The translations under genes were made by a program, and so were the position numbers. The notes beneath the pieces were generated by a model. That model did not search any database. It was not told where the DNA came from and saw only the letters and a list, made by a program, of their open reading frames with translations. A stretch of 64,000 bases of DNA from Thelonectria olida (lineage: Eukaryota > Ascomycota > Sordariomycetes > Hypocreales > Nectriaceae): contig JAGPYM010000039.1 in the NCBI GenBank assembly GCA_020736575.1, forward strand, positions 186,001 to 250,000. Direction: 5' to 3'. Within the stretch, counting starts at the first letter, position 1, and each line of letters begins with the position of its first letter. This document shows, one piece after another, positions 20,836 to 32,536 of the stretch.

Positions 20836-21276
20836 CTAGACAGTGAACACAGCATAGATACCATTGGTGCTGCCAATACAAGCGCCATCACCGACATTAC
20901 CAGTAAAGGGCTGGCTACCGTCAGCGTGGTTGGTGAAACCGCGGTCTGCAAATGTTAGTATCAGGGCGCGCGTCTTTTTTTTTTTGATTTGGTTCAAAGC
21001 TTACAGGCAAGGCCAGCGCCATTGGAGTTGACGTACAGCCCACCACGAGAGCCGGCAGGGCCGCCCGAGTGGTAAGTGCCGCCATGGCTGGGGTTGTAGT
21101 CGATATATTTGGACCCGATGTAGTGCTGGCAGCCAGTGTCAGAGTAGCTGCATGGTGGTTAGTTGAGAGACAGCGAAGGAAGCGAAAGGAGCATAGCTGT
21201 ACAAGTTGACCTGGACGGAGGCAGCCATAGCCATGCTGGCAAATGCGGCAGCGGAAAGGAGAGAAGTGAGCTGCAT
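20836..21276 (-). CDS. Small secreted Gly/Asn-rich protein (108 aa)
   Basis: Three exons (21203-21276, 21005-21147, 20836-20945) join in frame across 55-nt and 59-nt introns; the second intron carries an 11-T run. The signal peptide is MQLTSLLSAAAFASMAMAAS. The mature part (~88 aa) has two or three Cys and Gly/Ser/Tyr-rich segments (TGCQHYIGSKYIDYNPSHGG, GGPAGSRGGLYVNSNGAGLA, GDGACIGSTNGIYAVF). The spliced protein reads as a compact beta-rich domain with ends tied by one disulphide (Cys in TGCQ and in GACIG), a plan common among fungal secreted effector-like proteins. A TATA element (GTATAAAG, 21376-21383 on the minus strand) lies about 100 bp upstream. Function unknown. Confidence 0.78.
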
Positions 21277-24061
21277 TGTAACGTGTTGGATTGTTTGGAC
21301 CGGAGAGGTGTTTGTGATTTGTTTGCGAGTGTGAAGGCTTGTTTGTTCAGTCTGAGATATGGGGAGACTGAGCCCCTTTATACTCGCCAGCTGATTGCAG
21401 AAACTCGTGTGCACATGTTAAGTTACTTTCCTACCCTTTCATCGAGAGCTTCTTTTCCGAGCTCGTAGTACGTTGCCGCCGGTAACGCCATTGCAAGCCG
21501 ATGGTCCCGTTCAATCATCTATCTCACACGAAAGTACGGCTCTGGATAGCTCAAGAGTCGTCCAGAGAGAAAAACCTAGGGCTCGGTGGAGACTGGCCGA
21601 GAAGACTTGATTACGGCATATGGCGCTGCAAACTCGGCTGTACGACTCGTCTATGGTCATGCAGCATAGAACTACTTCCGTCCTGCATCCTCAAGAATGA
21701 TGGTTAGGTAGTTAACGCCGAGGCCAGAAGCGGCTTCACGAGTTGATTTCAGAGTCGGTATCAGGTGTCAATGGAATCATCGGACGATCTTCTTGCAGTG
21801 GGCCGCCTGCTGCTTGCTGGGTGCACTTCTCTCCGGTCTTTTTGTCTCCGTTTTGTCTAGACGATGCCTGCGTTATGAACTTTTGTCCCCTTGGTGCCAG
21901 CAGATGAACTCAAATTGTTATATCCATTGAGTTTCATGGCCGCTGAATCAGGCAACTGGATATAGGACTTGCAGATAAACTCCACATTATATTTCAAATA
22001 ACGAGTTGCCTCTCATTGGTAAAAGCTGACTGCGGCTTTGTCATTTCTGTCACTATGGAAATTCGTCGCAATAGAGCAGAGCAGCATCCTTTCAAAGGCA
22101 TCTACCGTCGTAACATCTGCTGCCTCCTTTGGCCTGCATGCATCAACTGTCTACTGTGCCAAGACTAAACCTGCAACAGTGACGATCTGGGCAGCCGACT
22201 CGGAACTCGGCAAGGGACCGAATGTGGAACCAAACCAGCATGGTTTTCAAGATGCATATTACGGGCCGAGAGAAGCTAATGCAGGTCGCGTAATAAGTCC
22301 GATTCCTCGCCCAGTACTCAGTACTGCAGAGCTCCCTCGTAACGAGCGGCCGCCCAGCGGAGCTGGGAAGACAAACCCATGTCCTGATTTCGACATGGTT
22401 ATCAGTGAAAACTTGGTCAACCGGGGTGGCAAGACCTATGATGCGTTTGCAAACGTGCTCTGACGAGGGCCATGAAGATTTACGTTCCACGCCTTGGACG
22501 CAACAACAAGTCCTTTCACCGTTCCTAAATTAACGTTGGATCCAGCCGATTCAAACTATTACATTGTATGATGGGTGCGTGGCGCCAGTTATCACAGTCA
22601 AGTCACCTGTCTCGCATGCTTTCTTTCTCATGCTGCGGCTCCGGGGCCTTTATGCAACCTTCAGCCATTGTTGTATTCCCATCAAGTTTGTCTTGTGCTT
22701 GTGTGCTGTTATGAGCTTGTTGTCGGGAACGGGAACCCTTGCCGCCAGTTGTACACTCCCTTCCTTTACTTCCACTTGACAACCGTTTGTTTTGAAAGGT
22801 GGCAGAATCTGCAGTCTCTAGCTACGCTGTCGAAGGTGCTGCTCCGGCTCACTGACTTTATATTTGAGAGCCCAGTTTGTTCAGTCCCTCCTACTGGCTT
22901 GGTCTGCTACCCCCGAGAACTACAGCTTCCTATCTACCTGGCGTAATGCTTGCTATGGAAGCTGTGTTGATATAGAGGAAGTGGCTATATCCGCATCTCG
23001 TCTTCCCCATCCCCGGTCTCCGCTCGCCTCTTTCCTTCTGACTTTGTTCCTAACCTCATTTCTGATCTTTAGGCGATCAGCCCTCCACCCTGTTTACTGA
23101 CAGTGGTTTTTTCGCTGATGCTTTTCCCCAGTGAAGCTCCTATCATATCGAGGGAAGCACTATTAATGAACGTGTGAATCTGTAACTTTTAGCTACTATG
23201 GAAGCATTGGGTCTCAAAAATGCTGAAATTCAAGCACAAGCTTTGATCTTTTTGCCATTGTGCCAGAAACTCGCCTTGATGGACGGACAGCTTATACAAT
23301 AGTAAATCTTCAACCAAAAGGACCATGCTATGATTCTTATCCATTCAATTCTATAATCGAACACCCTTGACAATCCGAAGGCTTAGATTATCACCATCTC
23401 TTACATACCAAGCTTATGACAGTCTATGGCAACCTCATCTTGTCCATTGCATCTAGCTGCTGCAGACCAGCCAGAGATTCAGGGATGCAGCGTGCGGCAT
23501 GTGCGGACGCAGCCCTTCAATTCTTTCAATTCCTTGGAAATGGTTTGGGGTAGGCTATGGGAGAAATCGAAGGCGTTGGCGGCGTGGATGATGAGATAGT
23601 GGACGGGGAGTGGGATTATGTCCTGGCGGAAAGCCAATGGGTGAAGCGTGCCAGCTGACAGAAAACTACCTAGTAACTACGAACAGCATAGTGACCACAT
23701 CTCCCAAGGTTGCAAGCGCACACTACTTGTTCTAAAGCCTAGGCTGAAAGTTTACGGGAGTTATAATGGGATATTATTATACTAGACTGCACCAGGACTT
23801 GATCGCCAATTGACGAGACAGCGGTGACCTCTGCTAGAATAGATTATTACTTCGAGTACAAGGCATTCTTGGCCTAATCTTACAGGGATGCCCTAAATTT
23901 AGAGGCCATATGACAGAAAGTGTAGTATAATGTAGTCTAATCCTGCGCAGACCCCGTGGACGCAGGCACGTCTTCTACTTAGATAGAATAGGCAGCTCGG
24001 TAATATCGGTCCACACCCCTGAAGAATCCTCTGCAGTAATTAGCCTTGGCTCTTTGGATTG
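21277..24061. other. Intergenic, about 2.8 kb
   Basis: The left ~200 bp are the promoter of the 108-aa protein gene. The remainder has several open frames (around 22038-22463 and 22564-23100), but they start at non-ATG codons or have random composition. The part from about 23300 to 24000 is AT-rich. No gene is supported. Confidence 0.5.
21376..21383 (-). promoter_or_regulatory. TATA box of the 108-aa secreted-protein gene
   Basis: The minus strand reads GTATAAAG here, about 100 bp before the ATG at 21276, which fits a TATA element with a short leader. Confidence 0.55.
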
Positions 24062-25000
24062 CTAAATAAGCGAGGTTCTAATACCGGATTTCATTTGCAA
24101 GCCAGCCATTGTTGTGAAGAAGTAGCCGGGGTGAAGGATAGTCTGAGCCAATGTGGCGACAAGAATCATACTACATAACTTCAAGTTAGCAAAATGAAGC
24201 GACAGTAAAAAGCTCCTACCAAGGGAGACTCACCATCCTTCTAGAATAATAAAGGCAATCTGATCTCTCATGAGAGGATTTCCCCATCCGCCTCTCATCT
24301 CAGCAATGCGGTAGACACAACGGATGTAAATAGTCGTGAATGCGGTTACAAGCCCGGACAGAAACCACCGAAATTTGATGCTGTGCCATGTCTCCAATGC
24401 GCTGGTAGGGAGCGGGTTTGAAGGACGTGCTCTCACGCGCCTCACTAGGAATAAAACGGCCAACATGGCAAACGTAGTTAGAGTGAATACTTGGAAAGCA
24501 ATCCCTCCCATCATGACGTTATTTCCCAGTTCGAGTTGGTCCTTGTTCTCGCCAGCAAGGACCGCAAGAGCACCGCCTGTAGCCTGCAACAATAGGGAGA
24601 TTACATCCGCAGCGACGAATATCACGGTGTACTGCTTGGGCTTGAGAAGAGACCACTTTGGACCAAACAGCTCGACAATGTGTTTGAGCATCAGATAAAT
24701 CGCTGCACTGTTGAAGGCGGGAGCAATAATGAGACAGCACACCTGGGCTTGAAAAGGAATCGCGTCGAAAGGTCGAAAGTATTGGGCCACGCGAGCCAAG
24801 TACCCCAAGACCAGCGCCAGACAGCCGATAGTCAGGGCGATGGCGTAGCCTTTGGTGCGGAAACGAAGGCCAAGCCAGATGTGGATGCCGAAACAGATTG
24901 CAAAGAAGACGGCAAAGAAGCCATTGGCGAATGGGTTGGGACGATAGCCGTAGATGGTGTGCTTGATGCATTCGGGTGTAATTTCTATGCAAAGAGCCAT
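24062..25000 (-). CDS. RTA1-like seven-TM lipid-translocating/exporter family protein
   Basis: Two exons, 24234-25000 and 24062-24170, give 291 aa; the 63-nt intron (GTGAGT...ATGTAG, branch GCTAACT) splits the codon for the Cys in ILEGCMIL. The protein is almost entirely hydrophobic with about seven TM helices. RTA1-family marks include YRPNPFANGFFAVFFAICFG near the N-terminus, ARVAQYFRPF, AIYLMLKHIVE, RWFLSGLVTAFTTIYIRCVY followed by RIAE, and the last-helix segment HPGYFF. Family members (Rta1, Rtm1, Rsb1) confer resistance to toxic small molecules or move sphingoid bases across membranes. A Zn2Cys6 regulator diverges 556 bp upstream and may control it. Substrate unknown. Confidence 0.92.
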
Positions 25001-25556
25001 GTTGAGGATGAATAACGAGAGACTTTTGGCGTGTAAGAGAGTGAATAGGTCTAAACAAATGGCAGCAGTGTAAAGAAGGACAATGGGGGAGGGAGTTATC
25101 TACTGAACTCCGGAGGCTTCTTGTACGAAGAATATATATCTGAACGCGCTGGCAGCTTGACTTGATACAATCATGCGCGTTCTGTTATTCCAGCTCTTCT
25201 TCCCTAAAAATAGCACGAGTCTTGATCAAGATATCAAAGACCGAAGACACACGGACTGTGGAGTGGCTTGAAGACCGACCCCTGCATAACTACGCAGATG
25301 GTCTGGATGCTCGGTCTCTTTAATTGGTCTCTATTGGCTGTCTCCCTCCTCGCCCCGTTACTTTCTCGGTCTTTGACTTTGCGCCAAGATCCTTCTGGCG
25401 ATAGACGAGATTAATGAGGAACTTGATCCACAGTGTCTCTCAGCGACTGAACTTCATCCCTACATAACCACGTCTTCCTGCAGCAATCTCGACCTGCTCG
25501 GTCTTTGCCTCTGGGACTCTGACTATCGCTCCCTTCATCTCGGTCTTCTTGTCAAC
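25001..25556. promoter_or_regulatory. Divergent promoter region RTA1-like / Zn2Cys6 regulator
   Basis: 556 bp between the divergent ATGs, with pyrimidine-rich tracts close to the regulator. A TATA-like sequence (minus-strand reading near 25130, atatatatctg) lies ~130 bp before the RTA1 start. No operator was identified by eye. Confidence 0.55.
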
Positions 25557-27224
25557 ATGGCTTCGTCTCCAGCGGATGCAGCCAAGAAGAAACGGACGAG
25601 GACTAATGTCAAACAATCTAAATATGGCTGTTTCACTTGCAAGTGGGTTATGGCTCCTCCATCGGCCCAAAGCTCGCCACACTGACTGGATGCACCCAGG
25701 GCTCGACGAATTAAATGCGACGAATTGAAGCCAATTTGTCGACGTTGCTTGACTGCCAAGCGGTTTTCATCCTGCGACTATCCACGTGGCGCACCCCCTT
25801 CATCATCCTCCACGTCCTCGCCCGAGTCCCCTCAAAGCTGCCTCACTCTCGGTCAAAGCCATCCGCAAGACAGCTTTGTCAACCTCACATGTAGAGTCCT
25901 CGTTCAAGGCCCCCGCAGGGCTAAGAGCGAGCTTGAACTCGCATTCTGGTCACACGCAGTTCCCCAGCTCACCCATTCAATCCCATCTGTGCGGGCAGCA
26001 GCGGCAGCGTTTGGTGCCTCGTACCATGTCCATGTACTCGGCGGCCACCGCACGTCAGAGGCTATTGAGTGCTACTCTCGAGCCTTGCGTCTGGTGCAGC
26101 TTGAATTGTCCTCCCTCTATCACGGGACCGTCCCATGCATTGTTGCTTGTCTGTTTCTCTCTTGCGCCGAGGCTCTGCAACAGCGGCTCGACAAAGGTCT
26201 TTTACACCTCCAAGGCGCCTTTACTCTGATGACGTCCCGCGCGGGTAGCAATGCAAAGGCTATGATCGACATGGAGGGAGTCTCGTTGCTATTCCAGAAA
26301 TTCGATCTCCATTCTGCAACGTATGCACTTGGCCGTGCGCCAGATCTGCCCCCTTTACCTTCCCCTACGCCAGACGTTTTGCTATCAAAGCCGCCCGATC
26401 AAGTTCTTTTCAGCGTCTTACATTCATGTTACCATTTCACATCAGCAGCTTCCCGATACAAATATGTCAGCAATCGACTCGTTCCACCGGAGCTACTCAT
26501 TGAACAAGGCCGCCAGCTCGCCAATCTGAAACAATGGCTATCATACCACGCAGCTCCAGCAGATAGCGAGCATCTACTCGTCCTCCGAGTCCAATGTCTT
26601 GCCGCGCTGATCTACGCTGCCAACATTCTCGAACCCCGCGAAAGCGCTTTCGATTGCTACAGCCCGGAATTCGAGGACATCATCTCCTCGGCAGAGACGC
26701 TTGCCCAATATCCGAACGACGACACGTCGCTGGGTACCCGCCCTGGCCTGCCGAACTTCACCCCAGAAATGGGAATCATCCACCCCTTGTACTTTGCGGC
26801 ACTGAAGTATAGGCATCCAGCGTGGCGTCGCAGGGCCATCGACCTTCTCCGGAAAAGTGGAAGGGAGGGCCCCTGGTGTGGCGATATTGAAGCTGCGGTG
26901 GTCTCAGCTATTGTCAGGGTAGAGGAGCGGCTAGCATCATCAAGTTTGGGAATACCTGGAAGGGATAGTGCGAATGAGCCAGGAGATTTCGCGGAATCGG
27001 ACAGAATTAGCCTATGTTGGCCAGTCGAGTATATGGACAAGGAGGCGGACAATGATTGTGGAAATCGCAGTCAAATGGCTGGAACAAGGAGCATCAAGGT
27101 TGTACTCGTGAGGTGTCACGACGTGGACAAGATGCTGCGTGGGTCGGTAATCGGTCCTTGTCAAGATCCATGGCGAGATCAGACGCACTGGGATAGGTGG
27201 GAAGAAATAGTTGAACTGCTGTAG
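25557..27224 (+). CDS. Zn2Cys6 fungal-specific transcription factor
   Basis: Two exons, 25557-25642 and 25700-27224, give 536 aa; the 57-nt intron interrupts the zinc cluster right after CFTCK, the usual place. The cluster is C25-x2-C28-x6-C35-x6-C42-x2-C45-x8-C54 (CFTCKARRIKCDELKPICRR and on), preceded by a basic KKKRTRTNVKQ arm. The rest is an alpha-helical 'fungal transcription factor domain' of the shorter type, with ALRLVQLELSSLYHG and LLHLQGAFTLM segments near the start. The ATG has good context (GTCAACATGG). It should bind DNA with CGG-type half sites and activate or repress nearby genes; the divergent RTA1-like gene is the obvious candidate target. Confidence 0.92.
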
Positions 27225-27510
27225 TTGCAGAATGAGCTTCAAAGTCGTCTCACGAGAAGAGATAAGTAAGGTCCTGGAGTCACCTCGTCGTGAGTACTTG
27301 CACGGGAAGGGCTCTTGCCTTTAGATGTACGTCAACACACGGCAGCAGGCAGGTACCTCCAACGTGAGAAAAAGAAAAGGTGGGTCTCGACTCTCAGAAC
27401 GCGCAAACAACAACACCAAGCAATTATCTACCTTAGGTACCGGAGGGAGAAGACACCCCTCGCAATGACGTCTCGCCAAACCACACGTGCAACACGCAAA
27501 CGACAAAGCG

Positions 27511-30336
27511 ATGCCTGGAAAGAAGCGCAGGCCCAGGACGCGGCGCCCACTGAGGACTATCAGCGAGCAGAGCGACGACGATGATTCACAGGACAATGAC
27601 ACCGAAGCGCCAGGCACAAGCGATGCTCCCGCCGCGCAAGACAAGCCCCAACCTCAACCCCGGCTTCAGGTTCAAATCGCCGCCAACTCTCCAGCCAACG
27701 TCGATATCGATGCACCGGCACCAGATCCCAGACGGGACTCTGTCGATGACGAGGGCCGCCCTCGCCAACAAAGCCTGGACGACTTCATCCGCCTCGCTGA
27801 GAGTGGTTCGAGCGACATCCTTGCCCACTACGAATCCCTCATCAACAGCTTCGATAGCATCGAATCTGCAATTCCCCCTCACATTCAGCAAATAATCAAG
27901 ACGCTACAGCTTGCCGTGCCTCAACCCACTCCCCGAGACCGTCGTCGAGGACTCAAGTATCGCACCAGCAAAATCGCCGCCAACTGGGGCATGACCAACG
28001 ATGATCTAGACAGATTCTTTTCGAGCTCCTACCTCTCTCGCCCCATGATTGACAAACTGTTCCGTCTGTCCTCTCGCGTTGATTTCGCGACATCTTCTCG
28101 CCTTCTCCATGACGCCAAGTCGACTCGGCGGAACAGAGATCCCGATGCCGATGATTCGCACCAGTGGAAAGGGATCAGCCGCACGCAAGAATGGATGCCA
28201 CGAGATGTCGACCGCGCTATTGTGTCTTCTGGCATGTTCCTTGACGATATCCAGGACCAACCAGGCCTTGAGCGTGTGGTAGGAAATGGTGACCTTGGCG
28301 GTGAGAGTGAAGAAATGCAGCCACGGCAGGATGAAGTGGCGGAACCAGTCGAGTCTGATGCAAAAAACAACAACGAAGCTTTTGAAGACGTCCTTCTCAG
28401 CAAGCAAGAGGCTCCCGCTTCGACCAATTCACGTCAAGACATGCAGAGCCATATGCCAAGGGCCGAGGTGGAGGGGGCAGACCCCGAGATGGCCCAGTTG
28501 ATACACAAGTCCCAGAGGAGACACATCGAGGTATGGCATAAGGTCGCATGACTCTTGACGGCAGATGCTAATTCGAGTCATTAGCACACCACTCGTGACG
28601 ACAAGGCCAACAGCGATGACGATTCTCTGATTTTGCCATCGCCCAAAAGAATATGCAACCGAGAAGGTCCAGAACCTTTATCAAGGCTACAAGAGCTTGG
28701 CAGAGACAAAGAAGTCGATATTCTCTCATCTCCTCTCATTGAGGTAGGCCGACGCCACAACAATGCAAGAGATCGGTCCTGGGATCTTGATGTAGACGCC
28801 GACGACGAACAGTCTGCGACCGAGGCGAAACCTGGAGATCTTGCAGCGTCACCCAACGACTCAATTGGGTTCGATGTAGCCAGCAACCGAGAACCTCTGC
28901 CTACCCTTCCCAAGTCTCCATCGCCAGTAGTCGGCGACACCATGGCCCAGATCTCAGATACGCGCATTGACTCTCAATCAACAGGCCAAGTCCACGGGAC
29001 AAGACTGACGGTGGCAGAAACAAATGCTCAAAAGCTGCATTACCAGCATGACCCGCTAGAACCCATAACCCTGGAACGGCCTGGGAGTCATCAAGGAACC
29101 AATAGCTTTGTCGATATTGACTTAGTCGAGCTCTCAGACGACCAGGACCCGATACCAGACGTTTCCCGTTCAAGCCGGCTCAGGACACCGGACACTCTCA
29201 AATGCCTCGCCCCCAACACTTGGATCAATGATGCAGCTATTCACTATCTTCTAACAATCTTCACTACAGCGCTGTCAAATCAATTCTGCGTTATTGATCC
29301 TCTCCTGGTCGTATCCAAGCCAACCCAAACGTTCTCTCGTTCAATCGGCATGAAGCCCAAGACAGCTTTCCTCGTACCACTCCACCTCCAGGCCGACTCT
29401 CACTGGACTCTCGGGGCCATCTACCCTGACCGCGATATGATTGACTTTTACGACTCGTTTCCTCGCGAAGCACACAGGAAACGCGCCGAGGCACTCCTTA
29501 GAAATCTGATGCCACGAATCTTGCCTGGAAAGACCAACTGGACGGTCGCGGAGCGACTGTCCCCATCCCAGAACAACTCCCACGACTGCGGCCTTATCCT
29601 CCTTGTTGTCGCTCTTTGCATCGTCTCTGGGTGTGCACTCCCAGCTAATCCCATCAATGGCGAATGTTGGCGTCTGATCTTCTCATCATTCCTCATGAGC
29701 CCAGGTCAGCAACAGTCAACCATCCGCGATTGGGTACAGAGCCCTAATTTGTCATCAACCAGCTCACCTGTCTTTACGCTCCCCGTCTCAACAGATCCGC
29801 GTCCTGAAACAACTTCGCTTGAACATCTTTTTGATGGTGCATCTCACCAAATTGCGGCCTTGCGTCAATCTCTTCATGACGTCAAGGCTGCTGCCGAGAA
29901 GCGGAGGCACAAACTTGCCTCCATCCTTCCGGCTCTGACGGATGCAAAATCCTGCTTCGGTCAGCTACTAGAAGCAACAAGAAATGGGGTTGTTGAACAC
30001 CATTACACCATATCGATCACCCACTTGAACGAAACATCTGCCGAGCATGAACGAGAGGCATTTTACCTAACAAAAATACTCGAATTGAAGGCAGCTATTG
30101 TGCCACAGAAGACACTTGAAGGTGGTCTGTCAATGTGTCGAGAACGCGTAATTGAGATTCGCAACGAAGTCAACGCAATTCAAAGACTACAGGTGAAGCT
30201 TGCTAAGAGTCAAATGGCTTTGACTAGGGCAGACAGGTTCTGCGTCGATGTGCTTCTCGCAAGGCAGCTTGAGCTGGATTCGCTAGAACAAGCCATAACG
30301 AGGCTGACTGGGTCAGTGAGCAGCCTCTTAAAATGA
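27511..30336 (+). CDS. Ulp1/SENP-like C48 cysteine protease, large
   Basis: Two exons, 27511-28530 and 28585-30336, give 923 aa (54-nt intron GTATGG...CATTAG). The start is the ATG at 27511, because the in-frame codon upstream at 27487 is GTG. The N-terminal ~540 residues are basic then acidic and low in complexity. The C48 domain spans roughly 540-700: the substrate-groove segment TWINDAAIHYLL (~552), catalytic His613 (SHWTLGAIYP), Asp630 (DFYDS), oxyanion Gln669 and nucleophile Cys675 (SQNNSHDCG). The Q-to-C spacing of six matches Ulp1. A coiled-coil tail (~770-920) follows. The family cleaves SUMO or related isopeptide bonds. All catalytic residues are present. The long variable head and tail are unlike housekeeping Ulp1/Ulp2, so a lineage-expanded or mobile-element-associated member is possible. 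Confidence 0.88.
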
Positions 30337-32495
30337 TGGTTCTTGAGATCTCGGTATCAGTTGCTCAGATTTGACTAGCTAATGTTACAGTGTTGCTACC
30401 GACATGGTTCTAGACAAACAGGGTTCGGGATAGGCGTTGACGGTTCACTTGCGACATACCCTCTTGGTGGTGAAATGAGATGTGGCTTTTGAGATGATAG
30501 ATGAGTATATATTTTCCATCGCAATTTCGTGAAACAAGGAGTTGGTTGGGCATGAAGGCTATGAAGAAAATTTACAATGAAAGTTTATAATGCTACAAAT
30601 ATTACTACAGAGATCAGAAGAACTCACAGACGTTTGGCTGGAGAACTTGGAGATGACTCTCTTGCATGTATGCTTTTAAGAAATTGCTTCCCTCCCGCCT
30701 GGGAACAGCCACGGCCTCAATCTCGACACAAGGGAGAGACAGATATGAGTTTATAGACATGTGTAGTGGCACCCATCAACCAGAAGTGGTACCTAGAGTC
30801 CAGTTGTGATCTCGAGGAGAGGTTTACCCACGGAGTTATTCGTATCGCTCATGGTGGACCAAACAGGGTGATGAAGCTGCGAGCGAGCCTCTTCTCAAGT
30901 AACATAACGAGGCTGGCAAGAAGTCAACAACGGGGCGGCATAGGGTTCGATATCCTCATCACTTGTCACTATGAAACTTGACAATGCATTCCATATGAAT
31001 ATAGTAGCTGAGCCGTTTTCCTGATGCCGTAGCTGAGGTCCGTCACACTAGATGTCGTTCGGCATCATGAGATCTCTCACACCCAGAGGTTGTTGGAGTT
31101 AAACACAGGCGTAGCCTATCCAAAAGCGCATCACTGAACTCGCACGTCAGTTAAGCCTAGGCTTTCATTGACATCTTTTGTCAAGGAATGTATGTCTGCT
31201 CTTAGTGACTTCTGCTGTGTTCAAATCCTCCCGACCTTTTAGATGGAATCTTTTCCTGCTCGTTATTTTGAACAGCGCTTGCATCTGAAGCTTGTCTTAG
31301 AATCATCAGTCTTATAGTCTCGAGCAGTTGAGACTAACCTGTCGAAGCCTTTGTTGCTGGTTCTTGCTGGTGCTAGCTCTCCTCGCTGTAATTAGACCAC
31401 CAAACCTACCACCTCGGTCAGCTCAGATGAGATGATCAGGTCTGGCCTTGTAAGATGATGCTATTACAAACGTTTCCTCGACTTGATTTGATGTCTCCAA
31501 CAATTGCTTTTCATGATGAATTTAATAATGACTACATGAAGCCTCTCAAGGTGTGCCCTAGTGAGCTTCTTTTTCTAGTTCTTACAATCATCGCTTTTCA
31601 ATCTGGGAAATATTGTGCTGCGCATCTTCCAGAATTATTTGATGTGGACCGTATTTATGATTTATCTAACGACAGGTCACGGAGCTCATTTTGCAGGACC
31701 CTGCTACGATATAGCTTTTCGTCCAGGCGATCTCGGCTTGTCCACTCACCGAGGAGGTCTGCCGCAACAAGCACCATCCAGGCGCATTCTTTAAGCTTGA
31801 TCCTTCGTCCTGTCGAGTTCATCCAGAACAATTTCTCGTCGTGTCCTGGAACGAACGATCCAGGGTAGTGTGAACGATGTAGTCCAGGAATCGTACGTGA
31901 TATTGCGGCCAGAACCACCGGGATAAGGCATCTCCGAGTCGTGCGTAGCTGTGATCGAAATGCTGTCTTCCTCACAGGTTCACACCTACAGAGGCGCCAA
32001 AGGGCGCTCAGGCTCCAGGTCTCTTACATCACCTCCATCCCTTGATCACTTTCTATTTGGCTTCTCAACGTGTCCAGTTTCAGCACAAGTGAGCCGACTA
32101 GTACATGATGGCAGATACATACGGATAGGCCGTAAAGAATCGACAAGCACATTTACGTGGATGGGTATTAACTATTATTGGATTTCAGCTCCTCCCGCTA
32201 TGAAACGGTGTGGACCGCCAGACAGCATTCCAGACTTGACATAATAGGCCGGTGTGAGAGAAAGCTCCCAATTGATTGTGCTTAAGTGTTGCACAAATGT
32301 GATGGGCTGGGTTAAAATGTCAGAAGGAATACCAAGAAGTAAAAGTCTGGTCATAAGGAGAGGTATTATCCTCAGCGGCTGAAAGGAGTAAAAGAGGGTC
32401 GTTATTAAATAGAAAAGCATTTATAAATGAGATTATAAGACTAATACGGATGTTTAAATGTTATCAAGCTTGGGGGCTCGCTTATAAAGTTTTAT

Positions 32496-32536
32496 GTTAA
32501 TATAAATTCCCTGTTCTCTGTTTTATTTATATTAAC
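32496..32536. repeat. Perfect 12-bp inverted repeat (hairpin) in AT-rich block
   Basis: GTTAATATAAAT (32496-32507) is repeated inverted as ATTTATATTAAC (32525-32536) with a 17-nt spacer. A second, overlapping inverted pair, AATTCCCT (32505-32512) and AGGGAATT (32551-32558), lies around it. This may be part of a small palindromic element or relic, or an AT-rich chance structure. Confidence 0.5.

Noticed and set aside
22038..23100. Plus-strand frames upstream of the RTA1-like gene
   Set aside because: The first starts at TTG; the others are Leu/Cys-biased by base composition and show no domain.
30940..30962. B-box-like GGGTTCGATATCC, considered as a tRNA gene
   Set aside because: One base too long for a B box and no A box or cloverleaf around it. 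No tRNA or rRNA was found in the window.
31655..31975. 106-aa minus frame in the gene-poor region
   Set aside because: Somewhat protein-like, but no ATG context, domain or splice partner; kept only as part of the intergenic note.
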